Below, piece by piece: positions 22,150-34,187 of a DNA stretch of 64,000 nucleotides. The stretch covers positions 20,635,501 through 20,699,500 of the forward strand of contig NC_084939.1 of assembly GCF_958298935.1 (NCBI RefSeq). The letters are read 5' to 3'. How positions within the stretch are numbered: position 1 is the stretch's first letter; every line of letters begins with the position of its first letter. Position numbers and translations under genes: made by a program. The DNA comes from Phragmites australis. Its lineage: Eukaryota > Streptophyta > Magnoliopsida > Poales > Poaceae. The notes beneath the pieces were generated by a model that was not told the origin of the DNA, made no database searches, and worked only from the letters and a program-made list of their open reading frames with translations.

Positions 22150-23181
22150 AACATAGAATTCGTAGGTGTTGCCCGGCGGTTGTTGATGGCACTGCTTGTT
22201 GGAGCAAGAGTTCGTCTTGCCTCAGCAAGTACGACAAAAGTTTCTTCTAAGGAGGAGAATCAAGCTTGGAGATAAAGTTTGAGAGGAGGGAACACCATGA
22301 ATATATTGATGATAGAAAAATATATCACTCTGGAAGGAGTATCACAGCGTGACTTGGTGTGCTTTCACCTTTGTATCTTTTTTTTGCTGTGTCTTCCCCA
22401 GAGGACCATGGCCTCCTATTTATAGAGCCGTGCGTAGCTTGGCGTACAAGTTACCATAATGTACGAATATCCAGGATCTAACCGAATTACTGGGCCTTAT
22501 CCCGGATAACTAACTTCTACCCTATCGGGGAGATAAATATCCACCGTGGTAATTATCGTGGTGCCTGCCCCCTGAAGGGGGTGAGTCGGTCGCCAACTGC
22601 GGCCTGGCGCCGCACTATCAGGGGTGTCAGGGCAAGCACCATCATGACGGGGTGTCAGAGCGGCGTCCCCTAGCCTAGGTATTTAATGCCGGTCACCTCC
22701 TCACTGGCAAAGTACGGCCGACGCTTCCCTTTTGGTAGATCTTTCCTGAGGCCTGATGACTCACCTAGTAACCTCCGGGAAGCCGGCCCGAGTAGTGGGA
22801 GGTCGAGGCCTCGGGAGGCGGGACTTCGAAAGGCCAGGGCTTAGGAAGGCTGAGGCCTCGAAGACCGAGCCTTCGGGAGGCTGAGCTCCGAAAGGCCTCC
22901 GGGAGGCGGGACTTCGGAAGGCCGGGAGCCTTCGGCAGGCTGAGCTCTGGAAGGCCGGGGCTTTGAAAGGCGGAGGCTCTGAGAGATCGAGCCTTTGGGA
23001 GGCAGGGCTCTGGAAGGTCGGGGCTTTAGAAGGCGGAGGCTTTGAGAGGCCGAGCCTTTGGGAGGCAGGGCTCTGGAAGGCGAGGCTTCGAAAGGCAGAA
23101 GCTTCGAGAGGCCAAGCCTTTGGGAGGCTGAGCTAATTAAGCCAAGGGGCCATTGGGGGTCCTTCATAATGACCCCCAACA
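22150..23181 (-). repeat. Tat-type Ty3/gypsy 3' LTR (minus)
   Basis: On minus it begins TGTTGGGGGTCATT at 23,181, preceded by a polypurine tract (CACGAGGGGCTAT). A TATAAATA box on minus is at 22,417-22,424. The left boundary is approximate (22,100-22,200). A short internal remnant may extend to about 23,280. The LTR lies inside the CACTA element between its left terminus and its gene. Confidence 0.65.
22800..23140. repeat. GC-rich tandem repeat inside Tat LTR
   Basis: The array is built from GGGAGGC-GGGCT-CTGGAAGG-CGGGGCTTT units. A higher-order unit of about 62 bp is clear at 22,970-23,095, with less regular copies to the left. On minus it reads as repeated PSRALPPKGS-SQSLRL, an ORF artefact of the array. 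Confidence 0.75.
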
Positions 23182-23289
23182 ATAGCCCCTCGTGAGGGCG
23201 GCCAGTGGAGTGGTCGGGCCCATGATTCCTTCGAAGCAGGACCCCCGACGGTCCCTGGCTTGTGGTTGATTTTTGTCCAAGCTCTGTTT

Positions 23290-24304
23290 GCTAGTTGAGA
23301 ACTTAGGTAATAGCCCAATTGATGATGAGTTCAACAGAACAATTAGGGGGCAGGACATTTAATGTCTTGGAGCCAATTATTATACATAGTCTGAGAGCAA
23401 TTTCGTATATGTTTCATGACTACTGTCAGATCTTTGAGCAATTTCATATATGTCTCATATGTTGTTTCCATGTCATGTGTAAAGATATCCATATGGCATG
23501 CTCCTGTCATTATTGTTTTTATGGAATATGGATATATATGCACTTATTATCGTAGTTTTTACAACAATCCACTATGTTACTCGATGATGAATTGAGAACA
23601 GAATATACTAAACTTGATTTCCGATATGAGCAGTATGGTTGCGAGCACTATATTACTCGATGATGAATTGTTGATCTGAGATTGGGCATGTCATGCTAAG
23701 TAAAACAGTTTTGGTCTGATTACTCTCTAGGTTTTAGTTGGCTTTGGCACCTCCTGGAGATGAACTGATGTGTACTTGTTGTGTGCCTATGCACCTGGAA
23801 ATCATGTTGAGTTCATTCTCCTGTGAGCTTCCATTTTTTTGGTCCATGGTCTGTTGCTACTACTAGTCCTGAGTGTGGTCACTAATTTTGATTCCTGATA
23901 TTGCAGTTGCTATAGCTTCTAAGTTATTGTCTTTACTTATTTGCTCTCTATTGATCAGTGTGTATATGTCGACACACTGCTATTTGCTTCTCAGTTCAAA
24001 ATCTGTGAATTCTCTGTTGAGGCAGCAGCAACTTCCATGATGTTTTATCTCTAGAGAGCTATGTTCAGGTTTTGGAAACTAGTTGAGAACTTAGATGAAT
24101 GAATAGTTGATGATATGTCTATGTAAGAGCTAGGGAGCCGGAACTTTGAGTCTTGGGGCCAGCTGTAGTGTTTTGAGAGCAATTCATTTGCAATATCAAC
24201 CTGCTGCTCAATCATTGTTTTAGACATGATTTATGATTATCGAAATTAGCCTTGATTCCTTTTCTTTCCTCTATTGAGAACAGAATATACTACACTTGAT
24301 TTCC
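23290..24304. other. Non-coding upstream region of the CACTA gene, with internal direct repeat
   Basis: No ORF of note is present. Bases around 23,290-23,620 and 24,080-24,300 are imperfect direct repeats: both contain a TAGTTGAGAACTTAG stretch, then a GTCTTGG-GCCA block, then GAGAACAGAATATACTA followed by CACTTGATTTCC or a one-base variant. This is probably 5' leader or intron sequence. Confidence 0.5.
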
Positions 24305-27183
24305 ATGGGACCGAAGAAGAGTGTCATCCCTGAGAAACCAAAAGCACAAAGGACACTAGCACTAGAGGGCCCCCTGGCACAAGATGGGGCGGATAGGAGC
24401 CCAAACCTGCACCCGGCGTCCTCCTCCGGCAATAGCGAAAGCTAGTATCACAGACCGAGCCCTGACCCGTCTCCGAATCAGGAGAGCCAATGTCATGCAA
24501 GTGACAAAGAATACAATCCCGTCGAGGAGGTATTGATGCGAGCGAGTCAATACATTTTATACTTGTTGAATGGAGGAATATTCTTTGTTTATGTCACCTT
24601 CTTTTTTTCTCTCTAGATGGCGGTAGCACAGTCTCCGAGCCAGACAGCTCGTAGTGTTGCACAAGCCCGAAAGACAAGGACACAAACACAGTGGCTGATG
24701 GACAAGGTTACCATCACGGGAATCTATGCTGATAGGCTTCCTATGGATGAAAAGGACCTGAATAGATTCCGGAGGGTCGTAGGGCTCACTACTTGGGAGA
24801 GGGTGCCGATAACAACTAAGTTCGATGACCTCATTGTCGAAGAGAATAGGGACTTTTTCAATAATATCATCATGGAGTATCTGGAGTACCCTAGAAACAT
24901 GAGTGAGCGTCAAAAGAACTCGGCGGTCAATGCAGCAATGAAAACAATTGCGGAATTTCACCGAAGCTTTAAGATCAAGCTTGTGAATCGGTACTTAGTA
25001 AAAGGGGTGACACCCTTCGAGAGCTACAAGCACTTGAAACCGGAAGAGTGGGATGCTTTTGTGCAGATGAAGAACTCAGAGTAGTTCAAGAAGGAGAGTG
25101 AGGAGAAGAAGTAGCTTTGAGCTAAGAACAAGCATGACCATAGGACCGACGCAGCCGGGTACACTGGGAAAAGGGAGAAATGGCAGGCAGAGAACAAGAA
25201 ATTAGCCAGAGAAGGCCGTGAGAATCCTTGGAATCAATTCCCAAGACGATCGCAGTCATATTTGCGTGCAAGGGGTGAGCTGTCTGAAAGCGGGCAAATC
25301 ACATTCAGAAACAGCGAAACCCAGGCAGTCGCAGAAAAAGTCAAAGAAAAAGGCAGCCGAAGCTAGCCAAAGTTCTTTCACCGGGGTCAGGGAATGTGAT
25401 GTTCTCATAGCGGTGTTGGGAAACCCGGAGCACTCAGGTCAAGTGCGAGGTGTATTAAGTTCCCAGTGCTGGAAATACGGCTTGCCCGAAGGTATCAGGA
25501 TATACAAGAAGAAGAGGTTGGGTGCAATGGACATGGATGCATTTACACGGGACATCAAACAAAAAGTTTACTTAAGCATCATGGGGCAACTTGCAGCAAA
25601 GGGAATAGTGATTTCCATGCCATAGGATTTTAGCCCTGGAGCTGCAGGGAAGAGTAGCTGCGCCTCCAGGGAATTCGAGCAACATGTAGCTACTGCTGAG
25701 ACTGAGCCAGATACAATTGACCTGCTAGAAGGGCCCACACCTTGTAGCCTTATAATCAGGCCTGGTGGGTATCAGATCGAGGTTGCAAGGGAGCAGGTGC
25801 TTCCAGGCGTTCGCATCTTACATACGGTCCCGATACATGCAGGCTATGTCATGGGGTGGACATGGTACATAGCAATGCCACCGATCACATGTTGGAGGTC
25901 CCCCCCCCCCAATAGGGAAGTCATAACTCCCGGTGAAGCTCTTCATCAAAGGATCCTGTGAAAGAGGGGTGACATCGTGGTCTCCAGTGCATCGCAATCT
26001 GGACGAGCTCCAAGTGCACCGCTGCCACGCCGCTCACTTCCAGAGAAGGTAGCTTCACTGCCTTCTCCTCCTGCAGAGAAGCCGACTTCACCTCATTCTC
26101 GTTCGCATCCAGCAGCCTCGCTTCCAGACCCAATATCGTCTCCCCTAGAGAGCCCAAAAAAGAAGAAGGAAAAGGAGGTCAAGAAGAAAGGCTCTAAGAA
26201 GCCCGTGTCAGAGATGTCGAAGGCCATTGTACCGACAAAGTCGAAGGCCATTATACTGGTGAAGCAGTCCACGGACATTGCACCAATGTGGACTCAGGCC
26301 AACACGAAATTCAAATATGGGAAGCCCTTGATGACGGTAGATGAGCTAGCAAGGGCGGGAAAAGCATGTATCGACCTGCATAATTACTATGTACAGGCTT
26401 GTAGAGACAGCAATGCTCAATCCATAGTCGTACAGTACAAACGACGACACTTCGTAAGTGATCAAGATGGCTACTTCATTGTGGGTTTCAATGACTTATA
26501 CAACCTCTTCAACCTTGATGGCCTGGACGTATCGTTATTACGGGTCTTCACATTGTAAGTCCCTTGATACTAGATATTCATTAACTAATACCATTAAGTT
26601 TTGAATCTAACTGTGTTCTTATCTGTAGACACTTGATGAAAGAAATAATGAAGAACAAGGATCCCGTCGCATTTCTTGACCTCGAAGCCATTACAATATC
26701 GGTCATCCAACTTCACCCCAACTACGCTGTGAATCATGAGGCCAAGGAAATGCAACAATACTCAAAAGTGAAGTACCTGATGGGCGCTCATAACACCAGT
26801 GGCCATTGGATCTTACTTAACATTTGCCTCGAGTGGGACTTGGTGTTCTACGTCGACTCGTCAAGACCAATATCTACAAAAGGCAAACTTACATCGTGTG
26901 TTACAGCGCTATAAAAAACAACTCCCCGACACGTAAGTTCTGCCTATCTTAGTTCACATATTAAACTTTTCTAATATTCAAAGGCTCTATAATCGATCCC
27001 TCTTGATGCAGGGCTTTTGACAAGTACCTTCGAGCTCAACCTGACTACGACACGAAAGCAGGCCGCAGGCTGACACACAAGACCGGGTACGCGGTAAGTG
27101 CTACCAAACAGATTACCAAATATTCTCTGGTGCTCAAAAGTAAAGTTTCTTTTCAGCAGTGCCACCAACAAACACTGGGTATC
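24305..27183 (+). pseudogene. CACTA element gene: TnpA-like region plus Ulp1-like (C48) protease domain, interrupted
   Basis: This spliced transposon gene starts at ATG 24,305. Exon 1 runs to about 24,526 with a TAG at about 24,443. Exon 2 starts 24,617 and includes the block seen in CACTA second proteins (NPEHSGQVRGVLSSQ, MDMDAFTRDIKQ), a Pro/Ser/Lys-rich linker (25,977-26,240) and LFNLDGLDVSLLRVFTL. Clean introns follow at 26,555-26,628 and about 26,933-27,011, with another at about 27,094. The third part is a cysteine-protease fold of the Ulp1/C48 type: GHWILLNICLEWDLVFYVDSS contains the His and Asp of the triad. Stops at about 25,081 and 25,114 and a frameshift near 26,880 show decay. A retrotransposon LTR enters at 27,184, in the last visible exon (CHQQTLGIC), just before the position expected for the catalytic Cys. 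Confidence 0.75.
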
Positions 27184-30100
27184 TGTAACACCCTGATTTT
27201 CAGAACTTACAATTTTTTAAAATTTTCCAAGATTATTGAATAGCTTCAACAGTAGTATAGGTTTAAAACCTATTTTCTTAATCAAACAACCAATATATGT
27301 TATTATTTTGTGTGCATTGCATGCTGAGTTTTGTTAGGTGCCAGGTAAATGCATTAGAGTTCTTTTTCTTTTCTTTCTCTTTGGTGTTTTGAGTTAAAAA
27401 GATTTTGAAAAGGTTTTTACAAAATTCAATAGTGAATAAGTTAAGGATCTTAATGGTTGGAATTCAAAATCTTTGAATTCATCATCTATTCAATCCTTGA
27501 TTATACCTGATCCTTCTCCAGTTCAATTCAAATATTATCCAAATACTTGTTTAAAGTCAATCTCTTCTCTTTCTCAAAATCTACCCAAATCCAAAGTAAA
27601 ATTCCTTATCTACTCTATGCTTGTTCAACCTCATTTTTCATTTCTCGTAAATTCATTCAAACTCAATTCAAATTCAAACCCTATTCAAATTTCTCTGCAA
27701 AAGTTTATTTTCTAAACCCTATATATACCTAAAGTGTCTTTGGGCTCAATCTTGCTCAAGTCCAAACCCTTAGCCAAGTCTTCTAGATGGACCAACAATG
27801 GAGTCCTAGACAGCCTCATCTTCCCATGAAGTTTCGGAGTTCAAAAACGGTCTCAAATGCAAATCTTGAAAATACCAAAATTGTAGGTCTCGTCGAGTGC
27901 TTCGATTTGAACCTATAGATGTCCCCTTTTGGATAATGGAGCTAGGAGTTATGGCCCCTGAGATCAGTGCTGCGCAAATAAGTCCGAGTTCAAACAATTT
28001 ATCTTGTAGTGCATTTTTGGAACTCATGATGGTGTTTTCAGAAGTTCCAATGAATACCAAAGTTGTACATATTTTCGAGAACTACAATTTAGGGTCAAGA
28101 AAAGTCCAATTTGGAGTACAGACAATGGTGATATCATCCTCGGAATGGAGAGCTATGAAAAAGGAAACCGTAACCGACTCGAACTCGAATCCGATTCATG
28201 TTTAGCTTGGACTCCACCTCAACCAGCCGCCCTAACCTTGTAAATAAGACTTACACGCCCTCTCCTACCCCTATTCCATGCCACCAAACCCTAGAATTCG
28301 CTGCTGCCCTGTCCGTGTGCCGCCGTTCGTCGGAGCCGCCATCGCCGCCGCCCGTAATGCGCTACCTCATCGTCTTCTCTGCGAATTCTCCTTCCACTAC
28401 GTGAAAAACAGTCAAAGGAGACACTACATAAGTGACGGATCATAATATGACCCGTCACTTATGATAAAAGTGGCAGGTCATAGTTGTAACCCGTCACTAA
28501 TGCCAGTCATTGGTGACGGGTGAAAACTTGACCCGTCACCAATGATGACTCATCACACACAGGTCATCGTAGGCCAGTCATTGGTGATGGGTCAAGTTTT
28601 GACCCGTCACCAATGACTAGCTCATCAGTGACGGGTCTCATAGGCTTGTCATAAGTGATGGGTCAAGTTATGACCTGTCACTAATGACGTTATTCAAAAA
28701 TACAGAAAATGATCCAAACATTGCAAAAAAAATATTTTTATTTTATTTTTCTCTTATTTTTTTCTCACTTTAGAAGCACTAGAATATGAACCATTGTACA
28801 TTTCTGCTCAAGTTTGATATAAGGGGTAACGGCTATGGACACAAACGCTCGTTCTGAAAATGGTGCAGAAACTTCTGAAGGCGAGAACTCAAGCTTCCAA
28901 GCCATTTTAGGCCTCAAAAAATTCGCCAAACCTAACAAGGTCAAGGAGAAATGGATGTAACTATTTTTGTAGATGTTCGTAGAGTTAAAAAACATCGAAA
29001 TCGGAGTCCGTATGCAAAAGTTATGGCCATTTAACCGAAGACACTCCAAGTCAACTGGTTTTTATGTTTATTGTAAAATTAACATTGGTGACGTGTCATA
29101 ACTGTGACCCGTCACTTAATTATGACCCGTCACTTATTACCCTTGGCAAAATAGTTAAAAGGATATTTTATCCAAGTCCCTTCAGAACGCACGTGAGGTT
29201 GAGGTGGTTAGGCAGCTATGGGCGCGAGGGGCCATCGCGAGTTCGATTCCCACAGAACGCACATTCTAAAAATAGCCTGAAAAATAGGTAGAGACACATG
29301 GTGAGTGGTGATAGGCATAAGTTGGATTGGCTTGGGTAAAAAATATTTGTTTGACTTTTTTTCGCGTCCAAAAAGCGCGAAAACTGTATATCAGTCAGAA
29401 GTGATGGGTCACAAACAAGTCATAAGTGACGGGTCAAGTTTTGACCCGTCACCAATGACCTTATTGGTGATGGGTCTTTACCCGTCACTTATTACATGTC
29501 ATCAGTGACGCGTTCGGGGTGACGGGTGCGGGACCCGTCACTCATGACGGTTATGACCCGTCACTCTTGTCCATTTTTCACATAGTGTTCCTCAACCATC
29601 AAAGCAAGGTGAGGACCCCTTCTTCTTCTCCCTTACTACTATTTTAGCATCATACTAAGTCCCTAGCTAAGTCCTAGCGTCGGCCAAAGCAAGATCTACG
29701 CCTCCACGGTCATCACCATCGCGAACATCTGCGCTGTAGCCGATTGACATCGACGTTCCCGACCGACCAGAGGTCAAATCACCAAACCCTTTCACCGGTG
29801 CATGTCCCATGATGTTCCCCATGCCCTCACCAACCAGGTCCGCCAGTAGAGCAGCCAAACCACCGTAATCAAGGTCGACATACCCGTTGTCCGGTTTCTG
29901 GACGCGTTCTACTCACGCACCGGATTTGCATTTGCGTTCCCCGTCAATCCGGAAGCTGTATAGATGCACCAAATGTGTCATGGCGTGTTCCATCGAGTCT
30001 TCTACGTGGCCCTAGGGGCCCATCCCCGCTACAGCGACACGACTAGGATGCCATTGCCAACTACAGCACATTGCAGCCATCACCCGTCTCATCTCTGCTG

Positions 30101-32272
30101 ATCGTTTTTCCTCTCAGTGCATGATCTACCCAAAACTATGTTGTAGCATTGTGTTCCCAGGATATATGAATATCTCTGTTCAAGCGGTTTCTCAAATTTC
30201 AAAGCCAATCTCCTGGAACGTGAGCATCTTTGTTGCTGCATCTGTTCGCGGTCACCACCAACCCTAACAGCAGTCATCATTGATTTGCCGCTACCTTGGA
30301 TGACCCCTTCCAAAACCAACCATACCGCTGAGTTAGTCTTTCCGCGTTCTACGCTATGCTTCCCTTGTTTCACTGAAACACCACTGAAGCCCAACATCGA
30401 TGTCTATGGCTACGCGCCCGATCGCCATCTCCGACGAAACTTGAACCACCACCGCTACATAGAGTCACCAGTAGTATCCTTAACCTAGAAGTGTAACCTT
30501 CGGCCTTATTGATCCATTATAGGTGGTCGAGACTACATCTCAGCGTATCCCTTCTTTAATCCAAGATGGTATTTGCATAGCATGCCAAGTCAGCGCCACA
30601 TCATTCTCCTTAGCCTAGTCAGCGAAGTCTGGTCTGCCCTACACTTCTTGAATCTTGCGCAAATAATGTTGTCAAGCCTGACACAGTGATTGTGCAATAA
30701 AGCCTTTCCCATAGGAAGATAGATCTCGCAAATCAGTATTTTCTTTTCAGTCTAATCCATCTCTCAAAAGATGTTCTCTTTTCATCTTAACTCTGATTTA
30801 GGCGATTCTTATGTCTAAATGTTTCTAAAATCATCGCTATCTAACCATAGTATTTTTAAAGTGTTTTGATGATGTTTGGTATGTTGTTCTTAGTGTTTTC
30901 CTATGTGTTGTTTGTCGGTAGTCCTCGCGATTAGTCGATAACGTTCCGGATCAAGTTCGAGGGACTTCAAGGCCAAGATTTTAGCGACACTGAGCAGCAT
31001 TGGGTAAAAGGCAAGTGTCCTTGATCATCTTGAACCTATGATTTAAACTATTTTATTTTACAAAATTACATGCATTGTTTGTTAATATGATGGGTAGCCA
31101 CCTATGTTAGGGTTTTCTCTATATTTTCCCTTATCATCCCTTGGAACCTAGATGGTTTATGGTTAGGTATTTTTGTTGGGTAGATTGCTTAGGCATGCTT
31201 TGGGATACTAGGAAGTGTCATAAGCTTGACTAATGAACATATACAATAATGGTGGTTAAATTGTTAATGGTCTAGCAACATGTAACCTTATGCCTTGATC
31301 ATAGGGATATTGTGTGGGCTAGATGAGAGGCATGGATGAGGGAAAGTAATTCTCAGAAACCACATGACACAAGTGGGGGCTTATAGGTGGTAGCACCTAG
31401 CGGTGAAACCTGGAGTGTTGGTGACACATACTGGGAGGATTCTTTGTAAGGCTTCGTAGTGATCCCCTGGCAACACACCATTGGCGTGTGTATAGTGCTT
31501 GGCCAGCATTGCAACATGAAGATTTTAGTCATCTGCTTGCAGGTGATAAAATCATGACTCGTGGGAAAGTTGTACAACCTCTGCAGATTATAAAACTGTT
31601 ATAACAGCTGTGCCCGCGGTTATGGGAGACTTGGATCCTCACATGATTAGTGGGTTGTGGTTATGGGTTTGGTTGTGATTATGATTCTGGTACAAGGAGT
31701 ACTAGATGGTTGTGGTTTTAGTTATAGTACAGGGAGTACTAGACGGTTATGGTATGCAAGGTGGGGAGCCTTATATGCTAGGTGTTGAACTATTTGGGTT
31801 ACATTCACTTAATAATTATTTAATGTTTTTTGAGTCCAAATATGTTTTCATTACTCACATTTACACAAATATACCATGTGTTAGCCTATTCTTGATATAA
31901 GCCTGCATATCATTATCTTTCCCACACTTGCTGAGCGCGTCATGTGCTCACACTTGCTATTTTTCCTATACCATGCGACATGTGTGCTGCTGCTCAGTGA
32001 GAGAAGATGTTGAAGACTATCAAGATGAGGTTGCAACATTCTAGGCACGTGTCTCCCAATCGGTTGCCTGCGGTGTTGTTGGGCATCAGTGCTTCTATTC
32101 CGCTGCAGATATCTTCATAGAAGACAATATATGTCAACCGTTGTAAGAGTTTAACGTTTATCCTATAAAAGTATTGCTTTTGTTACTTCACCTATGACGT
32201 CCTTATGTGTGTTGAACATCCTGGGCACACATAAGCCATATCTGGTTTTGGCCATTAAAATCGAGTGTGACA
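27184..32272 (+). repeat. Chromovirus-type (Tekay-like) gypsy 5' LTR, about 3.9 kb plus an inserted CACTA element
   Basis: The LTR starts TGTAACACCC at 27,184 and ends GAGTGTGACA at 32,272. It is followed by a primer-binding site, so it is a 5' LTR in plus orientation. Without the 1,193-bp CACTA insertion and one TSD copy it measures 3,893 bp; the solo LTR at 47,113-50,921 of the same family is 3,809 bp. The left flank 5-mer is GTATC; the right partner is not available because the element is truncated downstream. All ORFs inside are untranslated LTR sequence. Confidence 0.85.
28395..29587. mobile_element. Non-autonomous CACTA element with 3-bp target duplication
   Basis: It starts CACTACGTGAAAAAC and ends TTTTTCACATAGTG, giving 13-14 bp imperfect inverted termini, and is flanked by TTC on both sides (28,392-28,394 and 29,588-29,590). 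Subterminal GTGACGGGT repeats occupy 28,430-28,690 and 29,395-29,560. The related LTRs at about 49,842 and 54,952 show the unoccupied site with one TTC. It encodes no transposase; the termini match the CACTA end at 21,401, whose element could have mobilised it. Confidence 0.9.
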
Positions 32273-32700
32273 AAGGTGGTATCAGAACCATACTGACCGT
32301 AGGATGCAATCCTAGATAGAATGGTCGTGCCATAGGGTCATATTTTAATAGCCTATTTTGAAAAAACCCATCCTCATGCTTTTCTGACCTCTCAGTTTCT
32401 CTCTCTACTTACCTATTTCAATCTATTCAGAAAAATGAATTTCCACCACTCCCCTTTTCAAACTATTAGTTGTTGAGCCATCCCAGTTACTCTATTCAAG
32501 GAGGATGCACTTGATGATCTCTCTTGGCGCTCCTACCTTGCGTGAAGATTTATATGATAAAGATGAAGATCCATCACGACAAGGAAGATTCATCTACCAC
32601 AACACTGAAGACATGAAGATCTACCTTCGCACCTCTACCTGTGTTAGTTCTTCGAGTTATAGGAGGATTTTCCTTAATCTTCGGAAGCGTTAGAGTGATA
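32273..32700 (+). pseudogene. Primer-binding site and gag start remnant of the chromovirus element
   Basis: TGGTATCAGAACC at 32,277 is an initiator-Met-tRNA-type primer-binding site five bases after the LTR. A leader follows, then a short gag-like reading frame (32,505-32,693; SLGAPTLREDLYDKDEDP). Homology ends near 32,700, where TG-rich unassigned sequence begins, so the rest of gag-pol is missing. Confidence 0.6.
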
Positions 32701-32805
32701 TTAGTAGTGTGTGCTTGTGTGGTGTGCCTTGTGTGATTTGGGTTTTCTGTTTGAGTGCTGGAATGCATTGTGTGATGCTTTAGCATCTGCTAACAGCGAC
32801 GTTCC

Positions 32806-34126
32806 TTATATATCTCTATAGTTAATAGTATAGTTGGGTTTTCTCCTTCTAGTTCTTTCTCTTCTTGTCCCAACATTCCTCCTCAAGTTGCGCCCATGTA
32901 TAAATAGAATTAGGTGCAAGCGAAGTAAACCAAGTAAATGTATTACCAGAAAGTGGTAAAGGAAATAAACACAAACGACAAGCATCGCTAATACTGGCTT
33001 CACCACATTGTGCAAGAAATTACCCTATGTGTTCCATTGTGGTTTTACTATCATCCCCATTAAACTTGACAAAATCAGGAACCTTAAACCCATGGGGATA
33101 TGGAATCGTGTCATAATAATCAGGATATGGCTTTTGATAAACATGTGCCCTCCCTTTAGGTTCTACCCCAAAGTGCTCCCTCAAAAGACTAGACATCTCC
33201 TCTCTAATGCTCTCACGTCTCATAGGTTGTTCGGCCATGGGCCGAATAGGATATGCACTACTTTGTCGAATGCTTTGCAGAGGCACTTCGGGCCGCACAT
33301 GTGTAGTATTTGGTGGAGACATATTGAAGTAAGTATCTGGCAATGGACCATAAGGGATGCCGATACCTTGTGGAGGTATGGGAGGTGTGCTATACGCCAC
33401 GGTATTGTATGGAACTAGCGGCATGCTTGCTGAAATTTTAGTAGCTCGGTTATTAACTATGTGTGGAACCAAACTAGTTATGCTAGATGAAGTGCTTGGA
33501 ACTGGAAAAACCAATGACAAAACCTCCAGTTTATTAGTACCCAATGTATTAAATGGAGGTGCTGCCACATTAGCCAAACCCACATTGATCCAGCTTTGAA
33601 TTTGTCGCACTGGCATGTTTTGTTGCTTAGGTGTCATAAACTATGCCAATGAACTAAACGGGACATGCTGATATTTGTCATAGTTATTAGGATTTGAAGT
33701 ACTAGCATCAAATGACAAAGGCTATTTCAATGTGTCCTTAATGATTTGCATGCTTTCCTTAATGCTTTGCACGTCAAAAGCTATAGAATCACAACGCCTA
33801 TTAAGAGATTGATCTAAACCCTGAGCTAAAGTATCAATTTGATTACTCACAGTAGCTCCTAAGGACTGATCAACCGTATGCACAATGTATTCTTGCAAAG
33901 CATGGGGAACATTACTTACATTGGGCTTTACTTGAACTTGGTCGGCTGGCGATGGATAGTCTTCTTTCTTCAACATGCCTTGCCGAGTCTTCACATAGCG
34001 CGAAAGGAGCTGTTGCCGATGTCGTTCCACCTCGGCGTCGAGTGCCAAACGCTCCTCTTCTGGCAACTCATCATAGGACACCATTATGATGTTGTCTTTG
34101 TCGATCTCCAAAGTAGACATGGCTAG
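32806..34126 (-). pseudogene. Ty3/gypsy gag fragment
   Basis: The gag N-terminal half is read on minus from ATG 34,120. First comes a hydrophilic, probably coiled-coil segment (34,120-33,722; EERLALDAEVERHRQQLLSR). Then, after a stop near 33,720, comes a segment ending in PYPDYYDTIPYPHGFKVPDF, VKFNGDDSKTTMEHIG (33,637-33,020), the usual lead-in to the gag core. A frameshift follows at about 33,018; the core (FTW, NSIYTWAQLE-like) continues to about 32,850 and is cut off. Protease, RT and integrase are missing. The lineage is uncertain; Tat-like is my best guess. Confidence 0.7.
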
Positions 34127-34166
34127 GGTTTCAGAATTCGTCCAAGAGATAGCCGAAAAACTTTGT

Positions 34167-34184
34167 CCCCAGCGGAGTCACCAA
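34167..34184 (-). other. Retrotransposon primer-binding site
   Basis: Read on minus, TTGGTGACTCCGCTGGGG lies immediately inside the LTR end (CCAACA at 34,189). It places the LTR to the right and gag to the left, making the LTR a 5' LTR in minus orientation. Confidence 0.65.
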
Positions 34185-34187
34185 TTT

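Noticed and set aside
22841..23182. 113-residue repetitive protein on minus
   Set aside because: The repeats come from the DNA tandem array in a Tat LTR, and no start context or conserved domain is present.
27473..28404. Several ORFs on both strands
   Set aside because: All lie in the long chromovirus LTR, which also has non-coding homologues at 49,756-50,921 and 54,930-56,203.
29185..29265. Possible genuine tRNA gene
   Set aside because: There are A- and B-box-like sequences, but I could not form an acceptor stem and anticodon arm, so it is listed only as a tRNA-like finding.
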